64,000 bases of DNA from Duodenibacillus massiliensis (GTDB taxonomy: Bacteria; Pseudomonadota; Gammaproteobacteria; Burkholderiales; Burkholderiaceae_F), in assembly GCF_900128485.1 (NCBI RefSeq), contig NZ_LT635861.1:658190-722189 (forward strand), read 5' to 3'. Below the pieces are notes generated by a model. That model ran no database searches. It was not told where the DNA came from and worked only from the letters and a program-made list of their open reading frames with translations. The number at the start of each line of letters is the position of its first letter. Within the stretch, counting starts at the first letter, position 1. Positions 25,105 through 33,548 of this stretch are shown here, piece by piece. The translations under genes were made by a program, and so were the position numbers.

Positions 25105-25179
25105 GCCTATGCAGGTCAGATTTTCCGGCGTTTTTAAAGAAAGCCCGAGACTCTGACTAGGCTAAAATACTCATTTCCC

Positions 25180-25213
25180 AAGCCGCCGAAGAAGTGCTTT
25201 CGGCGGTTTTTGC
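25180..25213 (+). terminator. Terminator after nrdG
   Basis: Arms GCCGCCGAA and TTCGGCGG followed by five T. Ends the nrdD-nrdG unit before pepT. Confidence 0.9.
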
Positions 25214-25244
25214 TTAGCTGAAAAAATCTGAGAAGGTATTAAAA

Positions 25245-26489
25245 ATGGATCAGAAAGAAGCTCTGCTTGAACGATTCCTGCGTTACGTTGCGGTCCCCAC
25301 GCAAAGTGACCCCAAGGCAGCCACCGTACCGAGTAACTCCAAAGAGTTTGACCTTGCCCGGCTCCTGGCCGATGAATTGAAGACCATGGGCTTTGTTGAC
25401 GTCGAGGTTTCCGAGTACGCCGTTGTCACCGGGAAGCTTCCTTCGAATCTGCCCGCGGGCACGAAGGCCCCGAAAGTGGGCTGGTGCACGCACATGGACA
25501 CCGTCAACATCGGTAAGTCCGGCGACATTCATCCGCAGGTGATCCGCGGCTACAAAGGGGGCGACATCTGCCTCAATAAAGAAAAAGACGTGTGGCTGCG
25601 CGTGAAGGACCACCCCGAAGTCGAACGCTACAAGGGCGACGACCTGGTGGTCACCGACGGTACGACCGTTTTGGGAGCGGACGACAAGAGTGCGGTTGCC
25701 AACGTTATGACCGCCATGGATATCGTGATCCGTGAAAACCGTCCGCACGGCGACATCTGGGTGTGTTTTGTCCCGGACGAAGAAATCGGCCTTTTGGGCT
25801 CCAAAAAGATTGATTTCAAGAAGTTCCCCGTGGACTTTGCCTACACGATCGACTGCTGCGAATTGGGCGAAGTCGTCTGGGAAACGTTTAATGCCGGAAG
25901 CGCGTTTCTCACGGTTGAAGGTGTGTCCGCGCACCCGATGTCTTCGAAAAACGTTCTCGTGAACCCCGTGATGGTCGTGCACGATTTTCTCAATATGCTT
26001 GACCGCGGCACGATGCCTGAGTTCACGGAAGGCCGTGAAGGCTTTATTTTGCCGAAGTCGCTCACGGCTTCTCCCTCGCAGGCCAAGCTTCTCATCAACA
26101 TCCGCGACCACAGTAAGGCCGGTTACGAAGCCAAAAAGGCGCTGCTCAAGCAGGCCGTTGAATTTCTCAAAGTGCGCCACCCGCGCGCCGTCATTTCCTA
26201 CACCCAGGAAGACGTCTACAGCAACATCGCCGATGCCGTGACGCCTGAGAAGCGCTCCTGCATCGACCTTTTGTATAAGGCGCTCGAAGAAGTGGGTGTG
26301 AAGGCGAAAACGATTGCCATGCGCGGCGGCACCGACGGCTCTTACATCTCCACGCAGGGTATTCCCACCCCGAATTACTTCACCGGAGCGCACAACTTCC
26401 ACAGCGTGTGCGAATTTATGCCGATGAACTCCTGGGTTAAGAGCCTTGAAGTGACGTTAAAGCTCGTTGAGCTCACCGCCAAGGCCTGA
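25245..26489 (+). CDS. pepT: Peptidase T (tripeptide aminopeptidase)
   Basis: Zinc aminopeptidase cleaving the N-terminal residue of tripeptides in the cytoplasm. 414 residues of the M20 family: metal site H in GWCTHMDT, D in GADDKSA, the catalytic Glu pair in VPDEEIG, D in TIDCCELG, and H in GAHNFHSVCEF. Length matches PepT. Start ATG follows GAGAAGGTATTAAAA. A dicarboxylate carrier begins 33 bases after it, so the pair is probably one operon serving amino-acid catabolism. Confidence 0.96.
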   Translation: MDQKEALLERFLRYVAVPTQSDPKAATVPSNSKEFDLARLLADELKTMGFVDVEVSEYAVVTGKLPSNLPAGTKAPKVGWCTHMDTVNIGKSGDIHPQVIRGYKGGDICLNKEKDVWLRVKDHPEVERYKGDDLVVTDGTTVLGADDKSAVANVMTAMDIVIRENRPHGDIWVCFVPDEEIGLLGSKKIDFKKFPVDFAYTIDCCELGEVVWETFNAGSAFLTVEGVSAHPMSSKNVLVNPVMVVHDFLNMLDRGTMPEFTEGREGFILPKSLTASPSQAKLLINIRDHSKAGYEAKKALLKQAVEFLKVRHPRAVISYTQEDVYSNIADAVTPEKRSCIDLLYKALEEVGVKAKTIAMRGGTDGSYISTQGIPTPNYFTGAHNFHSVCEFMPMNSWVKSLEVTLKLVELTAKA

Positions 26490-26522
26490 GTTTGATTTGA
26501 ATTTTTTCAGTTTGAGGCAGTT

Positions 26523-27785
26523 ATGAGTTGGACAATTTGGGCGGCCGTCGTCGTTGTGTGCGTGACGGTCTGGGCCCTCATCAAGCGCTATGAAACGCGT
26601 CTGGTGCTTTTGGTTTCGGGCCTGGTGATGGCACTTCTGAGCCTTGACCCGATGATGGCTTTTAAGCAGTTTGATAAGTCCATGACCAACGGCAGTCTCA
26701 TCATCGCCATCTGCTCGGCCATGGGTTTTGCCGCAGTGATTTCGGTCACCAAGTGCGACGCGCACCTTGTGCGTCTTCTCACCCAGCCCTTAAAGCGCAT
26801 GGGGATTTTCCTTTTGCCCGCATGTATGGCTGTGACGAGCGTCATCGCAACGGCCATTCCTTCAATGGCGGGTCTTTGCGCGTCCGTGGGTCCCACGATC
26901 ATCCCGATCATGGTGCGCGCGGGTTTTCGGCCGGCTACAGCCGCTGCCGCCGTGGGCGCGTGCCTGATGCCCGCGTACTTTAACCCGGGCGTCTCGCACA
27001 ACCCCTTCATTGCGAAGCTTGCGGGTATCGACGTGATGACCTTCATCGGCAACCACGGCATGATGACCCTGGGTCTTACGATTGCCGCCATTGTGCTGAT
27101 GACCGTCATCTGCATGATTTACGGCGACTACCGTAAGGAAGGGTTCGGCGAACTCAAGTCCGAGGCCGCCGCGGAACTTCCGGAACGCGCCAACGTCCTT
27201 TACGCTGTTGCGCCGCTCGTTCCCGTGGTGCTCCTTGTGTGCACGTCGCTGTGGCTGCCGCAGATGAAGATTTCGGTCGCAACCGCGATGCTCGTGGGCA
27301 TGATTTACGCGCTTGCGATCACCCGCAGCAACCCCCAGGACACGATCAAGAAGTTTTTTGACGGCATGGGCAAAGGCTACGCCAACATCATCGGCATCAT
27401 TATCGCCGCCGGCGTTTTTGCGGCCGGTCTGCGTGCCGCAGGCGTCATTGACCTCTTTGTTGAGTTCCTGAAAAACTCCAACGAAGTCGCCAAGATCGGC
27501 GGCAGCGTCGGGCCCTTCATCCTCGGTGTTCTCACCGGGTCCGGTGACGCCGCGGCCTTTGCCTTTAACGAAGCCGTGACGCCGCACGCACCGTCCTTCG
27601 GCATGACGATTGATTCGCTCGGCTACCTCGCGATGATGTCGGCCGGTCTCGGCCGTATGGCTTCGCCTCTGGCGGGCGGCATCATCGTGCTTTCGGGCAT
27701 TGCGATGGTAAGCCCCGTGGAACTCATTAAGCGTACGGCCCCGGCAGCCGTGATTATGCTGATCGGCCTGTATTTCCTTACGTAG
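26523..27785 (+). CDS. DcuC-family C4-dicarboxylate carrier
   Basis: 420-residue membrane protein with about twelve helices, starting with the family-like WTIWAAVVVVCVTVWALIKRYETRLVLL. Conserved family stretches are IPSMAGLCASVGPTIIP and GVLTGSGDAAAFAFNEAVTPHA. DcuC proteins move succinate, fumarate or aspartate across the inner membrane under anaerobic conditions. It is shorter than the second DcuC-type carrier at 39378-40748. It follows pepT closely, which suggests export or exchange of products from peptide use. Confidence 0.88.
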   Translation: MSWTIWAAVVVVCVTVWALIKRYETRLVLLVSGLVMALLSLDPMMAFKQFDKSMTNGSLIIAICSAMGFAAVISVTKCDAHLVRLLTQPLKRMGIFLLPACMAVTSVIATAIPSMAGLCASVGPTIIPIMVRAGFRPATAAAAVGACLMPAYFNPGVSHNPFIAKLAGIDVMTFIGNHGMMTLGLTIAAIVLMTVICMIYGDYRKEGFGELKSEAAAELPERANVLYAVAPLVPVVLLVCTSLWLPQMKISVATAMLVGMIYALAITRSNPQDTIKKFFDGMGKGYANIIGIIIAAGVFAAGLRAAGVIDLFVEFLKNSNEVAKIGGSVGPFILGVLTGSGDAAAFAFNEAVTPHAPSFGMTIDSLGYLAMMSAGLGRMASPLAGGIIVLSGIAMVSPVELIKRTAPAAVIMLIGLYFLT

Positions 27786-27828
27786 CCGCAACTTTTGCGG
27801 CAGGTTGTAAAGCCAGCCGCAGAGTTTG

Positions 27829-27872
27829 ACAAAAACGCTGTTTCGGGAGTTTTTCCGGGACAGCGTTTTTTA
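27829..27872. terminator. Terminator after dcuC-type gene
   Basis: Arms AAAACGCTGT and ACAGCGTTTT around an 18-base loop, followed by a T run. Confidence 0.9.
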
Positions 27873-27940
27873 TCGGTCAGCCTGCCGCGTACTACATTGC
27901 GCGCGTTGTTAATAATCAGTTCGGCGGCTAGGCAGCCGGT

Positions 27941-28054
27941 GTTCTTTGGTTGCCTTTAACGTTCGCCGTCGTCACTGGTTACTCTGCGCGTGCTGTCTCT
28001 TTCCCGACAGACGCCTGTAACCGGTGTTTCTTTTTCCGGCAGGAGAGCACGCGC
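27941..28054 (+). repeat. 114-bp direct repeat, left copy
   Basis: Identical to 30414-30527 over 114 bases. The insertion between them runs exactly from 28055 to 30413 and carries inverted ends, so the repeat is best read as an unusually long target duplication. It contains a long stem-loop (27975-28024) with arms CTGGTTAC and GTAACCGG and an inner stem GCGT(G)CTGTC/GACAGACGC. Confidence 0.9.
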
Positions 28055-28081
28055 CTGACTTTTAAAGCAAACTAACTTTTT

Positions 28082-28115
28082 GAGAGCCCGTAAAGCCGCA
28101 CGGGCTCTTATTTTT
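28082..28115 (+). terminator. Terminator inside the IS left end
   Basis: Arms GAGAGCCCGT and ACGGGCTCTT followed by ATTTTTG. Placed ahead of the transposase promoter, it would block transcription entering from the host side, a common way for an IS to limit its own activity. Confidence 0.85.
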
Positions 28116-28140
28116 GTGCCTTTTCTAAATTATTTTCTTG

Positions 28141-28169
28141 TTGTATTCCGTTGTCTTTCCTGATATAAT
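28141..28169 (+). promoter_or_regulatory. Transposase promoter
   Basis: TTGTAT at 28141-28146 and TATAAT at 28164-28169 with a 17-base spacer, 36 bases before the transposase ATG. Near-consensus sigma-70 form. Confidence 0.75.
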
Positions 28170-28205
28170 TTCATTAGAAAATCAAGGTCTCTTTGGGGAA
28201 GGACT

Positions 28206-30332
28206 ATGTTCGTAAAAATCACCAAAAGCGGCAACGGCAAGTTCTCCTATGTGAAACTCGTGGAAGGGTATCGGGACGAGAAAGGCCGGGTGCGGCACCG
28301 CACCGTCAAAACCCTGGGACGCCTTGATGAACTGACAGCCAACGATCCCGACTATCTGGAAAATCTCAAACAGCAGTTCGGCAGTGAACGTGCGAGCAAA
28401 AAGCAGGCCGTTGCAGCCCTTCGGGCCCAGACGGCCGAAGCGGTGGCGCAGGTCCTTGGGCAAAGTGAGAGTCCGGCAGAGGACTTTCCTCTGCTTCGGT
28501 ATGGTCACTATGCACTGAAGCAAATCTGGAATAAGACCTTGTGCTTGCCCCGCAAATTTGATTACCTGCAAAGCGAGCTCAATCAGAAAGTGCAGTTCAG
28601 CTTCAATGCCGCCGCTTCTTTCATGATTTTCAGAAAAGCCATGAGACCGAGCTCTGTGTTGGCCGGTTTCCATGATCAGGATGAGTATCTCGGCGCTCCG
28701 CTGCAGGGAATCTCTCTGCAGGCCTGCTACAGGACGCTTGATTTTCTGAAAGAGAACAAGGATGAGATTTTCAACTGGGTCAACCGTCAGATGGACAAGC
28801 ACTACGGTACTGACAGAGCCACGCTTGTTTTTTATGACGTCACCAATGCGTATTTTGAGGCACCTCTGACAGATGCCGAGATGGAAAACTACCACCAGGA
28901 TTTTCTGGACAAACTGCAGGCTGCTGCTGAGCAGGCCCGCGCAGAAAAAGAACTTCCAGAAGCGTGTTTTGACGATGACGGCTCCGTTCTGCCGGACACT
29001 CTGCCGCAGGACTTCATCGATGCCGTGGCTGATGATCACAATCCTGAATTTTTGAGAATGCGCGGTCCCTCAAAGGAACACCGCTCGGATCTGCCGCTGG
29101 TATCCATTGCTCTGGTCATTGACAAGAATGGTTTTCCGATGGACTTTGAGGTTTTCAAAGGCAACAGCTCCGAGTACAGAACCATGGAATCCGCCATCAG
29201 AAAACTCAAGGATAAATACAACATCGGTCATGCCATTGTTGTTGCCGACAGAGGACTCAATTCAGCTGAAAATCTGTTGATGCTCCAGCGGCTTGAGCTG
29301 GGCTACCTGGTGGCCCAAAAAGTGAGTAATCTCAATGACGAAACACTTAAGCAGATGCTTGATCTGTCGGCCTATCAATCGATTAACGACAAAGATCCCG
29401 AAAGCAACAAATACCGCGTTATTGAGGACTGGGAGCGCACCGGCAAGAGCGGCTCAGTCAAATGCTCACTGGTTCTGACCTGGAGCGAAAAACGTAAGCG
29501 CCGTGATGAAAAATTGCTTGAGATCTGGGCTGATTTGATCCGCAGAAGAAGCGGGCAAGAACTTAAAACAAGAAAGCCGGCTTGGGCAGGTATCGCCACC
29601 ACCGATACTAAGGAAAAGAAGCAGGTGATCACCGGTATTGACGAAAGCGCCTTGGCAGAGCGCAAAGCGCTCTGCGGGTTTGCTGCTGTTGTTTATGACG
29701 AGTACTGCATTGAGCGGACGGAAATGGCTGACGAGCAGGAGAACAAAGCAAGGGGAGCAGCATCAGGTGCCGAGGTAAATCAGCCGGTTGACAAGGGAGA
29801 ACGGATACTGAAAACGGGCAAGGAAATCGCCTCGATGTACCACTGCCTGAATCAGATTGAAACGTGCTTCCGGATCATGAAATCCAACATCGGCTTGCGC
29901 CCGATGTACGTCTGGACTTCCAGCCATATTTACGGCCATATTACGGCTTGTGTACTGGCCCTGTTGCTGCTGAGGCTGCTGCAGGACAAACTGAAAAAGC
30001 AGGGAACGCCAATCAGCATTGACACACTGTGCCGTGAACTGCACGACTCAACCGTGATGGCTCAAATCATCGATGACAACCAAATCACCTTCTACCGGTG
30101 CGGCTTCGGCCCGAAGCTGCGCAAAGGAAATGAGTTGCTGACAGAAGAAGAACTTGGTGCTCAGTACGTTGCCGGCAAAGCACGCAACCACAAAGCTGAC
30201 ATCCTGCAGGCCTGCGGCCTGTCGCTGCCGCCTCGGGTGTGCTCGAGGCCGGAACTTGCCTCCTGCCTCGGCACCCGCTTCCCCACCAATCGCTCCGCCG
30301 TACCCATGCTCCGTGAACTGGGACAGCGGTAG
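28206..30332 (+). CDS. IS1634-family transposase
   Basis: 708-residue DDE transposase of the IS4/IS1634 group. The N-terminal SYVKLVEGYRDEKGRVRHRTVKTLGRLDEL is typical of the family. First Asp is in VFYDVTNAYFE (near residue 217), second Asp in VVADRGLNS (near 351), and catalytic Glu in NQIETCFRIMKSNIGLRP, the Y-R-E-K-type signature (near 556). The frame is complete. Start ATG follows GGGGAAGGACT. Appears functional. Confidence 0.94.
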   Translation: MFVKITKSGNGKFSYVKLVEGYRDEKGRVRHRTVKTLGRLDELTANDPDYLENLKQQFGSERASKKQAVAALRAQTAEAVAQVLGQSESPAEDFPLLRYGHYALKQIWNKTLCLPRKFDYLQSELNQKVQFSFNAAASFMIFRKAMRPSSVLAGFHDQDEYLGAPLQGISLQACYRTLDFLKENKDEIFNWVNRQMDKHYGTDRATLVFYDVTNAYFEAPLTDAEMENYHQDFLDKLQAAAEQARAEKELPEACFDDDGSVLPDTLPQDFIDAVADDHNPEFLRMRGPSKEHRSDLPLVSIALVIDKNGFPMDFEVFKGNSSEYRTMESAIRKLKDKYNIGHAIVVADRGLNSAENLLMLQRLELGYLVAQKVSNLNDETLKQMLDLSAYQSINDKDPESNKYRVIEDWERTGKSGSVKCSLVLTWSEKRKRRDEKLLEIWADLIRRRSGQELKTRKPAWAGIATTDTKEKKQVITGIDESALAERKALCGFAAVVYDEYCIERTEMADEQENKARGAASGAEVNQPVDKGERILKTGKEIASMYHCLNQIETCFRIMKSNIGLRPMYVWTSSHIYGHITACVLALLLLRLLQDKLKKQGTPISIDTLCRELHDSTVMAQIIDDNQITFYRCGFGPKLRKGNELLTEEELGAQYVAGKARNHKADILQACGLSLPPRVCSRPELASCLGTRFPTNRSAVPMLRELGQR

Positions 30333-30413
30333 AAGTACAACAAGAAAATAATCAAAACCAGCCGTTAGACCTTGTGGTTACTGGTTTTGTCGATTTTCTG
30401 CTTTAAAACTCAG

Positions 30414-30527
30414 GTTCTTTGGTTGCCTTTAACGTTCGCCGTCGTCACTGGTTACTCTGCGCGTGCTGTCTCTTTCCCGACAGACGCCTGTAACCGGTGT
30501 TTCTTTTTCCGGCAGGAGAGCACGCGC
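30414..30527 (+). repeat. 114-bp direct repeat, right copy
   Basis: Second copy of the repeat at 27941-28054. It lies immediately upstream of the ribosome site and ATG of the 23-codon ORF at 30550, so this copy keeps the original leader of that small gene, including the stem-loop at 30448-30497. Confidence 0.9.
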
Positions 30528-30549
30528 GCAAAGAAGGAGGAGAACTTCT

Positions 30550-30621
30550 ATGTTGCGTCAGTTGTCTGTGGCCGCCCTGTGCGTTGCAGCTTCGCTTTGC
30601 ACCGCCGCCTTTGCTGCGTAA
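30550..30621 (+). CDS. 23-residue signal-peptide-like small ORF
   Basis: ATG at 30550 is preceded by AAGAAGGAGGAGAACTTCT, an excellent ribosome site. The frame encodes 23 residues: MLRQLSVAALC, then an Ala/Leu/Cys-rich hydrophobic stretch ending AAFAA, and stops at TAATAG. It looks like a signal peptide with no mature part. A structured leader lies upstream and a terminator at 30684-30724 downstream, so it forms a compact unit. It could be a small membrane peptide, a leader peptide or the coding part of a small RNA. No family recognised. Confidence 0.5.
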   Translation: MLRQLSVAALCVAASLCTAAFAA

Positions 30622-30683
30622 TAGCGTCCGGTCGAAACGGCTTCGATCAAAAGAACAGACTGCATATAACCTCCGAAGACGCT

Positions 30684-30724
30684 GAAAAGCCGTGCCTTCC
30701 CATAGTAAGGAAAGCGCGGCTTTT
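30684..30724. terminator. Bidirectional terminator between small ORF and mmuM
   Basis: Outer arms AAAAGCCG and CGGCTTTT, inner arms CCTT and AAGG. Flanking A and T tracts suit both the small ORF on the plus strand and mmuM on the minus strand. Confidence 0.85.
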
Positions 30725-30754
30725 ACAGAAACGGAGCCGGCACTCACTCCTGCA

Positions 30755-31705
30755 TCAGTGCTTTGAAAGAAGCGCGGCAATCTGCACGATGTCAGCCGGC
30801 AACGTTCTGCAGCAGCCGCCGATACAGCGCGCCCCGAGACTCTTCCAGCGGCCCACAAAATCGTCCCACCTGGGGTGATTCACCGGGTGATGCCAGGTTT
30901 TCGTGGCCGGATCATAGGTTTCGCCGGAATTCGGATAGACAATGAGGGGCTTATCTGTGACGGAATGCGCGAGTTCAAGCGCCCGTGCAGCCCACTCCTG
31001 GCGGATGCAGTTAAAGCCCAGCGCATCAATGTTGTCAAATGCAGAAAGGTGTCTGACGGCATCAGTTACGGGCGTGCCGTCAGCGGTGTGCTCGGCGTCT
31101 GCCAGTGAAAACGTCACCCAGGCCGAAAGCCCGTCTTCATCGGCCATTTGTGCAACGACCGCCGCTTCTTCGGGTTTGGGCTGCGTTTCAATTGCCAGAA
31201 GATCCGCGCCGGCCTCAGCCAAAGCCTTGAGCCTCAGACAGTGAAACGCGCGGTATTCGTCGCGGGTGAGAGTGTAGTTGCCGGTGTATTCGCTGCCGTC
31301 GGCAAGATACGCACCGTAAGGGCCGACGCTTCCCGCAACCAAAAGAGGTGAGTTTCTCTTTTCAGGGTGAGCGGCCAGGACCGTGTCCCGCGCACGCCGG
31401 GCAAGCGTTACCGAGAGCGCAATGAGTTCAGCGGCTTTTTCCGCGCCGATTCCCTTGGCTTTAAAACCGGCTTCACTGGCCTGGTAGCTTGCGGTGATCG
31501 CGACGTCGGCACCGGCTTCGTAGTAGCGGCGGTGCACTTCATAGATTTTTTCGGGGTCTTCGGCAAGGATCTTTGCGCTCCAGAGGCTGTCGTTGAGGTT
31601 GCAGCCCAAGGATTCGAGCGCCGTGGACATGGCGCCGTCAATGACGACACTGCCCTTGGCGGCAATGAGATCGCGGAGCGGATGATTTCGGACGGATTCG
31701 GTCAC
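30755..31705 (-). CDS. mmuM: Homocysteine S-methyltransferase
   Basis: Transfers methyl from S-methylmethionine (or similar) to homocysteine, giving methionine. 316 residues of the pterin-free homocysteine methyltransferase family. N-terminal DGAMSTALESLGCNLND; the first zinc Cys is in LGFNCIRQEW, and the Cys pair is in IGGCCRT near the C-terminus. No permease gene sits beside it; a divergent solute-binding protein gene starts 158 bases away. Confidence 0.92.
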   Translation of the reverse strand: MTESVRNHPLRDLIAAKGSVVIDGAMSTALESLGCNLNDSLWSAKILAEDPEKIYEVHRRYYEAGADVAITASYQASEAGFKAKGIGAEKAAELIALSVTLARRARDTVLAAHPEKRNSPLLVAGSVGPYGAYLADGSEYTGNYTLTRDEYRAFHCLRLKALAEAGADLLAIETQPKPEEAAVVAQMADEDGLSAWVTFSLADAEHTADGTPVTDAVRHLSAFDNIDALGFNCIRQEWAARALELAHSVTDKPLIVYPNSGETYDPATKTWHHPVNHPRWDDFVGRWKSLGARCIGGCCRTLPADIVQIAALLSKH

Positions 31706-31863
31706 GGCGGGGATCCCTTACAAATAATTCGGATGTCCGACACGATAGCGGAATCGGTTAATGACGTCTTGCGAAAAAGCGTAATACCGCGAAAATTAAG
31801 CCCGACGCGGCGGCAGACGCGGTAAGCTCCCGCCACACGTTTTTAAGTATCTTCTGAGTCATT

Positions 31864-32640
31864 ATGTTAAGACGCAAGCTTTTAACGGGCGCCGCAGCTG
31901 CCGCGCTGACCGCCAATGTTTCTTTTCAAGCCTTCGCCCGGGAACGCAAAACCCTCATTGTCGGGATGGATGCCGCCTATCCGCCCTTTGGTTTTCAGAA
32001 CTCCAAGGCCGGCACTTATGTGGGCTTTGACGTGGATGTGATCCGCGCCATCGGTAAGGCAGAGGGCTTTGCCGTGGATATCCGCAATATGGCTTTTGAC
32101 GGACTGATTCCGGCGCTGAAAACCGGCAACATCGATATCGCGATCAACGACATCACCGTAACGCCTGAGCGACAAAAGAGCGTCGATTTCAGCGACCGCT
32201 ACTACATCGCCGGGCTCGGTGTGGTCGTTGCGGCCGGCAACAACACGATTAAAACCGCCAAAGACCTCGAGGGCCGAAAACTCGCGGCTTCAATCGGCTC
32301 GACCGGTGAAATTGCCGCTAAGGCAATCAAGGGTGCCGACGTGCGGATTTTCAATCAGTTGAATGAATGCTTCCTTGAACTCAGAAACGGCGGGGTAGAG
32401 GCCGTCGTCAATGACATTCCCACAAACGACTACTATGTGGCAAACGCCGGCCGCGGGCGTGTGAAGAGCCTTGCGGTGGCGCTTACGGCCGAAGATTTGG
32501 CAATTGCCGTCAAAAAAGGCAATACTGATCTTTTGGCGCGTGTGAACCGGGGTTTAAGAACCATCAAGCGTAACGGCGAATTTGCCGTTATCTATAAGAA
32601 GTGGTTCGGCAAAGAGCCCCCGAAAGCGCTTTTTGAGTAA
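31864..32640 (+). CDS. Amino-acid-type ABC substrate-binding protein
   Basis: 258-residue periplasmic binding protein of family 3. Signal peptide at 1-25, with RRKLLTG giving a possible twin-arginine motif. The mature part has VGMDAAYPPFGF and VGFDVDVIRAIGK, typical of polar amino acid binders. No permease or ATPase genes of this transporter are in the window, so it is an orphan subunit here. It is divergent from mmuM; a methionine-related ligand is only a guess. Confidence 0.88.
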   Translation: MLRRKLLTGAAAAALTANVSFQAFARERKTLIVGMDAAYPPFGFQNSKAGTYVGFDVDVIRAIGKAEGFAVDIRNMAFDGLIPALKTGNIDIAINDITVTPERQKSVDFSDRYYIAGLGVVVAAGNNTIKTAKDLEGRKLAASIGSTGEIAAKAIKGADVRIFNQLNECFLELRNGGVEAVVNDIPTNDYYVANAGRGRVKSLAVALTAEDLAIAVKKGNTDLLARVNRGLRTIKRNGEFAVIYKKWFGKEPPKALFE

Positions 32641-32681
32641 TTGTTTTATCCGGCCGGATGCGCCGGAGAAGCGGGTGTGAG

Positions 32682-33548
32682 ATGAGCAGTTTGGGCAGAG
32701 GATTTATCAGAAAGGCGGCGGCTGTAGCCGTGACCGCGGCATTGTTGCTTTCGGGAGCCGCTTACGCGGAAAAACTCACGCCAGCGCAGTTTGAGTCGCA
32801 GTTTAAGGCGATGGCGGCTTCCGGTGAACTCGGTGCAGCGCTCACCGCAGCCTACAGTGCGGGGCCAGATAAAAAAGAGATTCTCACCGGCTACACCGCG
32901 CTTTTTGCTTCGGATGCGGTGGCCAAACGCCTTGTGGGTGAATTTGACGCCGCAGGGCTTCTTGATACCGCGAACTACCCCAAAAACGCCGAGCGGCGCG
33001 ACGTGATGGCGCTTTTTGCCCAGAGTTTCACGGAAGACCTCTTTGTGAAGGGATTAAGACGCCTGACGCCTGCGGAAAAGAAAACCTACTTTAAGTTTCT
33101 CGCCTTTCGTCTTACACAGATGTCGCCCGTTCTTTGTAAGCGGGTGGCCGCGGGTGACCCCAAGGCAAGCGAAGACCAGGAGTATGTTCGCGTGATGCGG
33201 GGGCTTTATGCGGCGATGGACAAAGACCTGCTGCAGGACTTTCTGAGCGCCAGAAGCCGCGCGGTGCTCGCGGAAATCCGGGCGTTTCCTGCGGTGGCAA
33301 AGGTCAGCGGTGAGAAAGAGCGCGAGGGGCGCGACGCGATGAATGCGGCGCTCGAGGCGCGTCTGGCGGCGCTTCCTGAAGGTGAGCGCACGGCATTAAA
33401 GGCCGGGCTTACGGATCCCATGAAGGCTTCTGCTGAAAACACCTGCCGTGCGTTCGGGTTTTACCTTTCCACGATTGCGTCTCTCACGGGTGAAGCAGGC
33501 GACAACTACGTTTCCACGGCAGTGAACCGTCTTGCAGGTCACGAATGA
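32682..33548 (+). CDS. Secreted helical protein of unknown function
   Basis: About 288 residues from ATG 32682, which gives a clean signal peptide (SLGRGFIRKAAAVAVTAALLLSGAAYA). The mature part is mostly helical and Ala-rich, with no recognised domain; two Cys (SPVLCKR, ENTCRAF) could form a disulfide. Its stop overlaps the start of the next gene (ATGA), so the pair is translationally coupled. Function unknown. Confidence 0.7.
   Translation: MSSLGRGFIRKAAAVAVTAALLLSGAAYAEKLTPAQFESQFKAMAASGELGAALTAAYSAGPDKKEILTGYTALFASDAVAKRLVGEFDAAGLLDTANYPKNAERRDVMALFAQSFTEDLFVKGLRRLTPAEKKTYFKFLAFRLTQMSPVLCKRVAAGDPKASEDQEYVRVMRGLYAAMDKDLLQDFLSARSRAVLAEIRAFPAVAKVSGEKEREGRDAMNAALEARLAALPEGERTALKAGLTDPMKASAENTCRAFGFYLSTIASLTGEAGDNYVSTAVNRLAGHE

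Larger units (their letters stand above)
28055..30413 (+). mobile_element. IS1634-family insertion sequence, 2359 bp
   Basis: Left end CTGACTTTTAAAGCAAA and right end, read inward, CTGAGTTTTAAAGCAGA form near-perfect 17-bp inverted repeats. The element carries one transposase gene, its own promoter and an internal terminator near the left end. It is bracketed by the 114-bp direct repeats. IS1634-type elements are known for long, variable target duplications, which fits. Confidence 0.92.
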
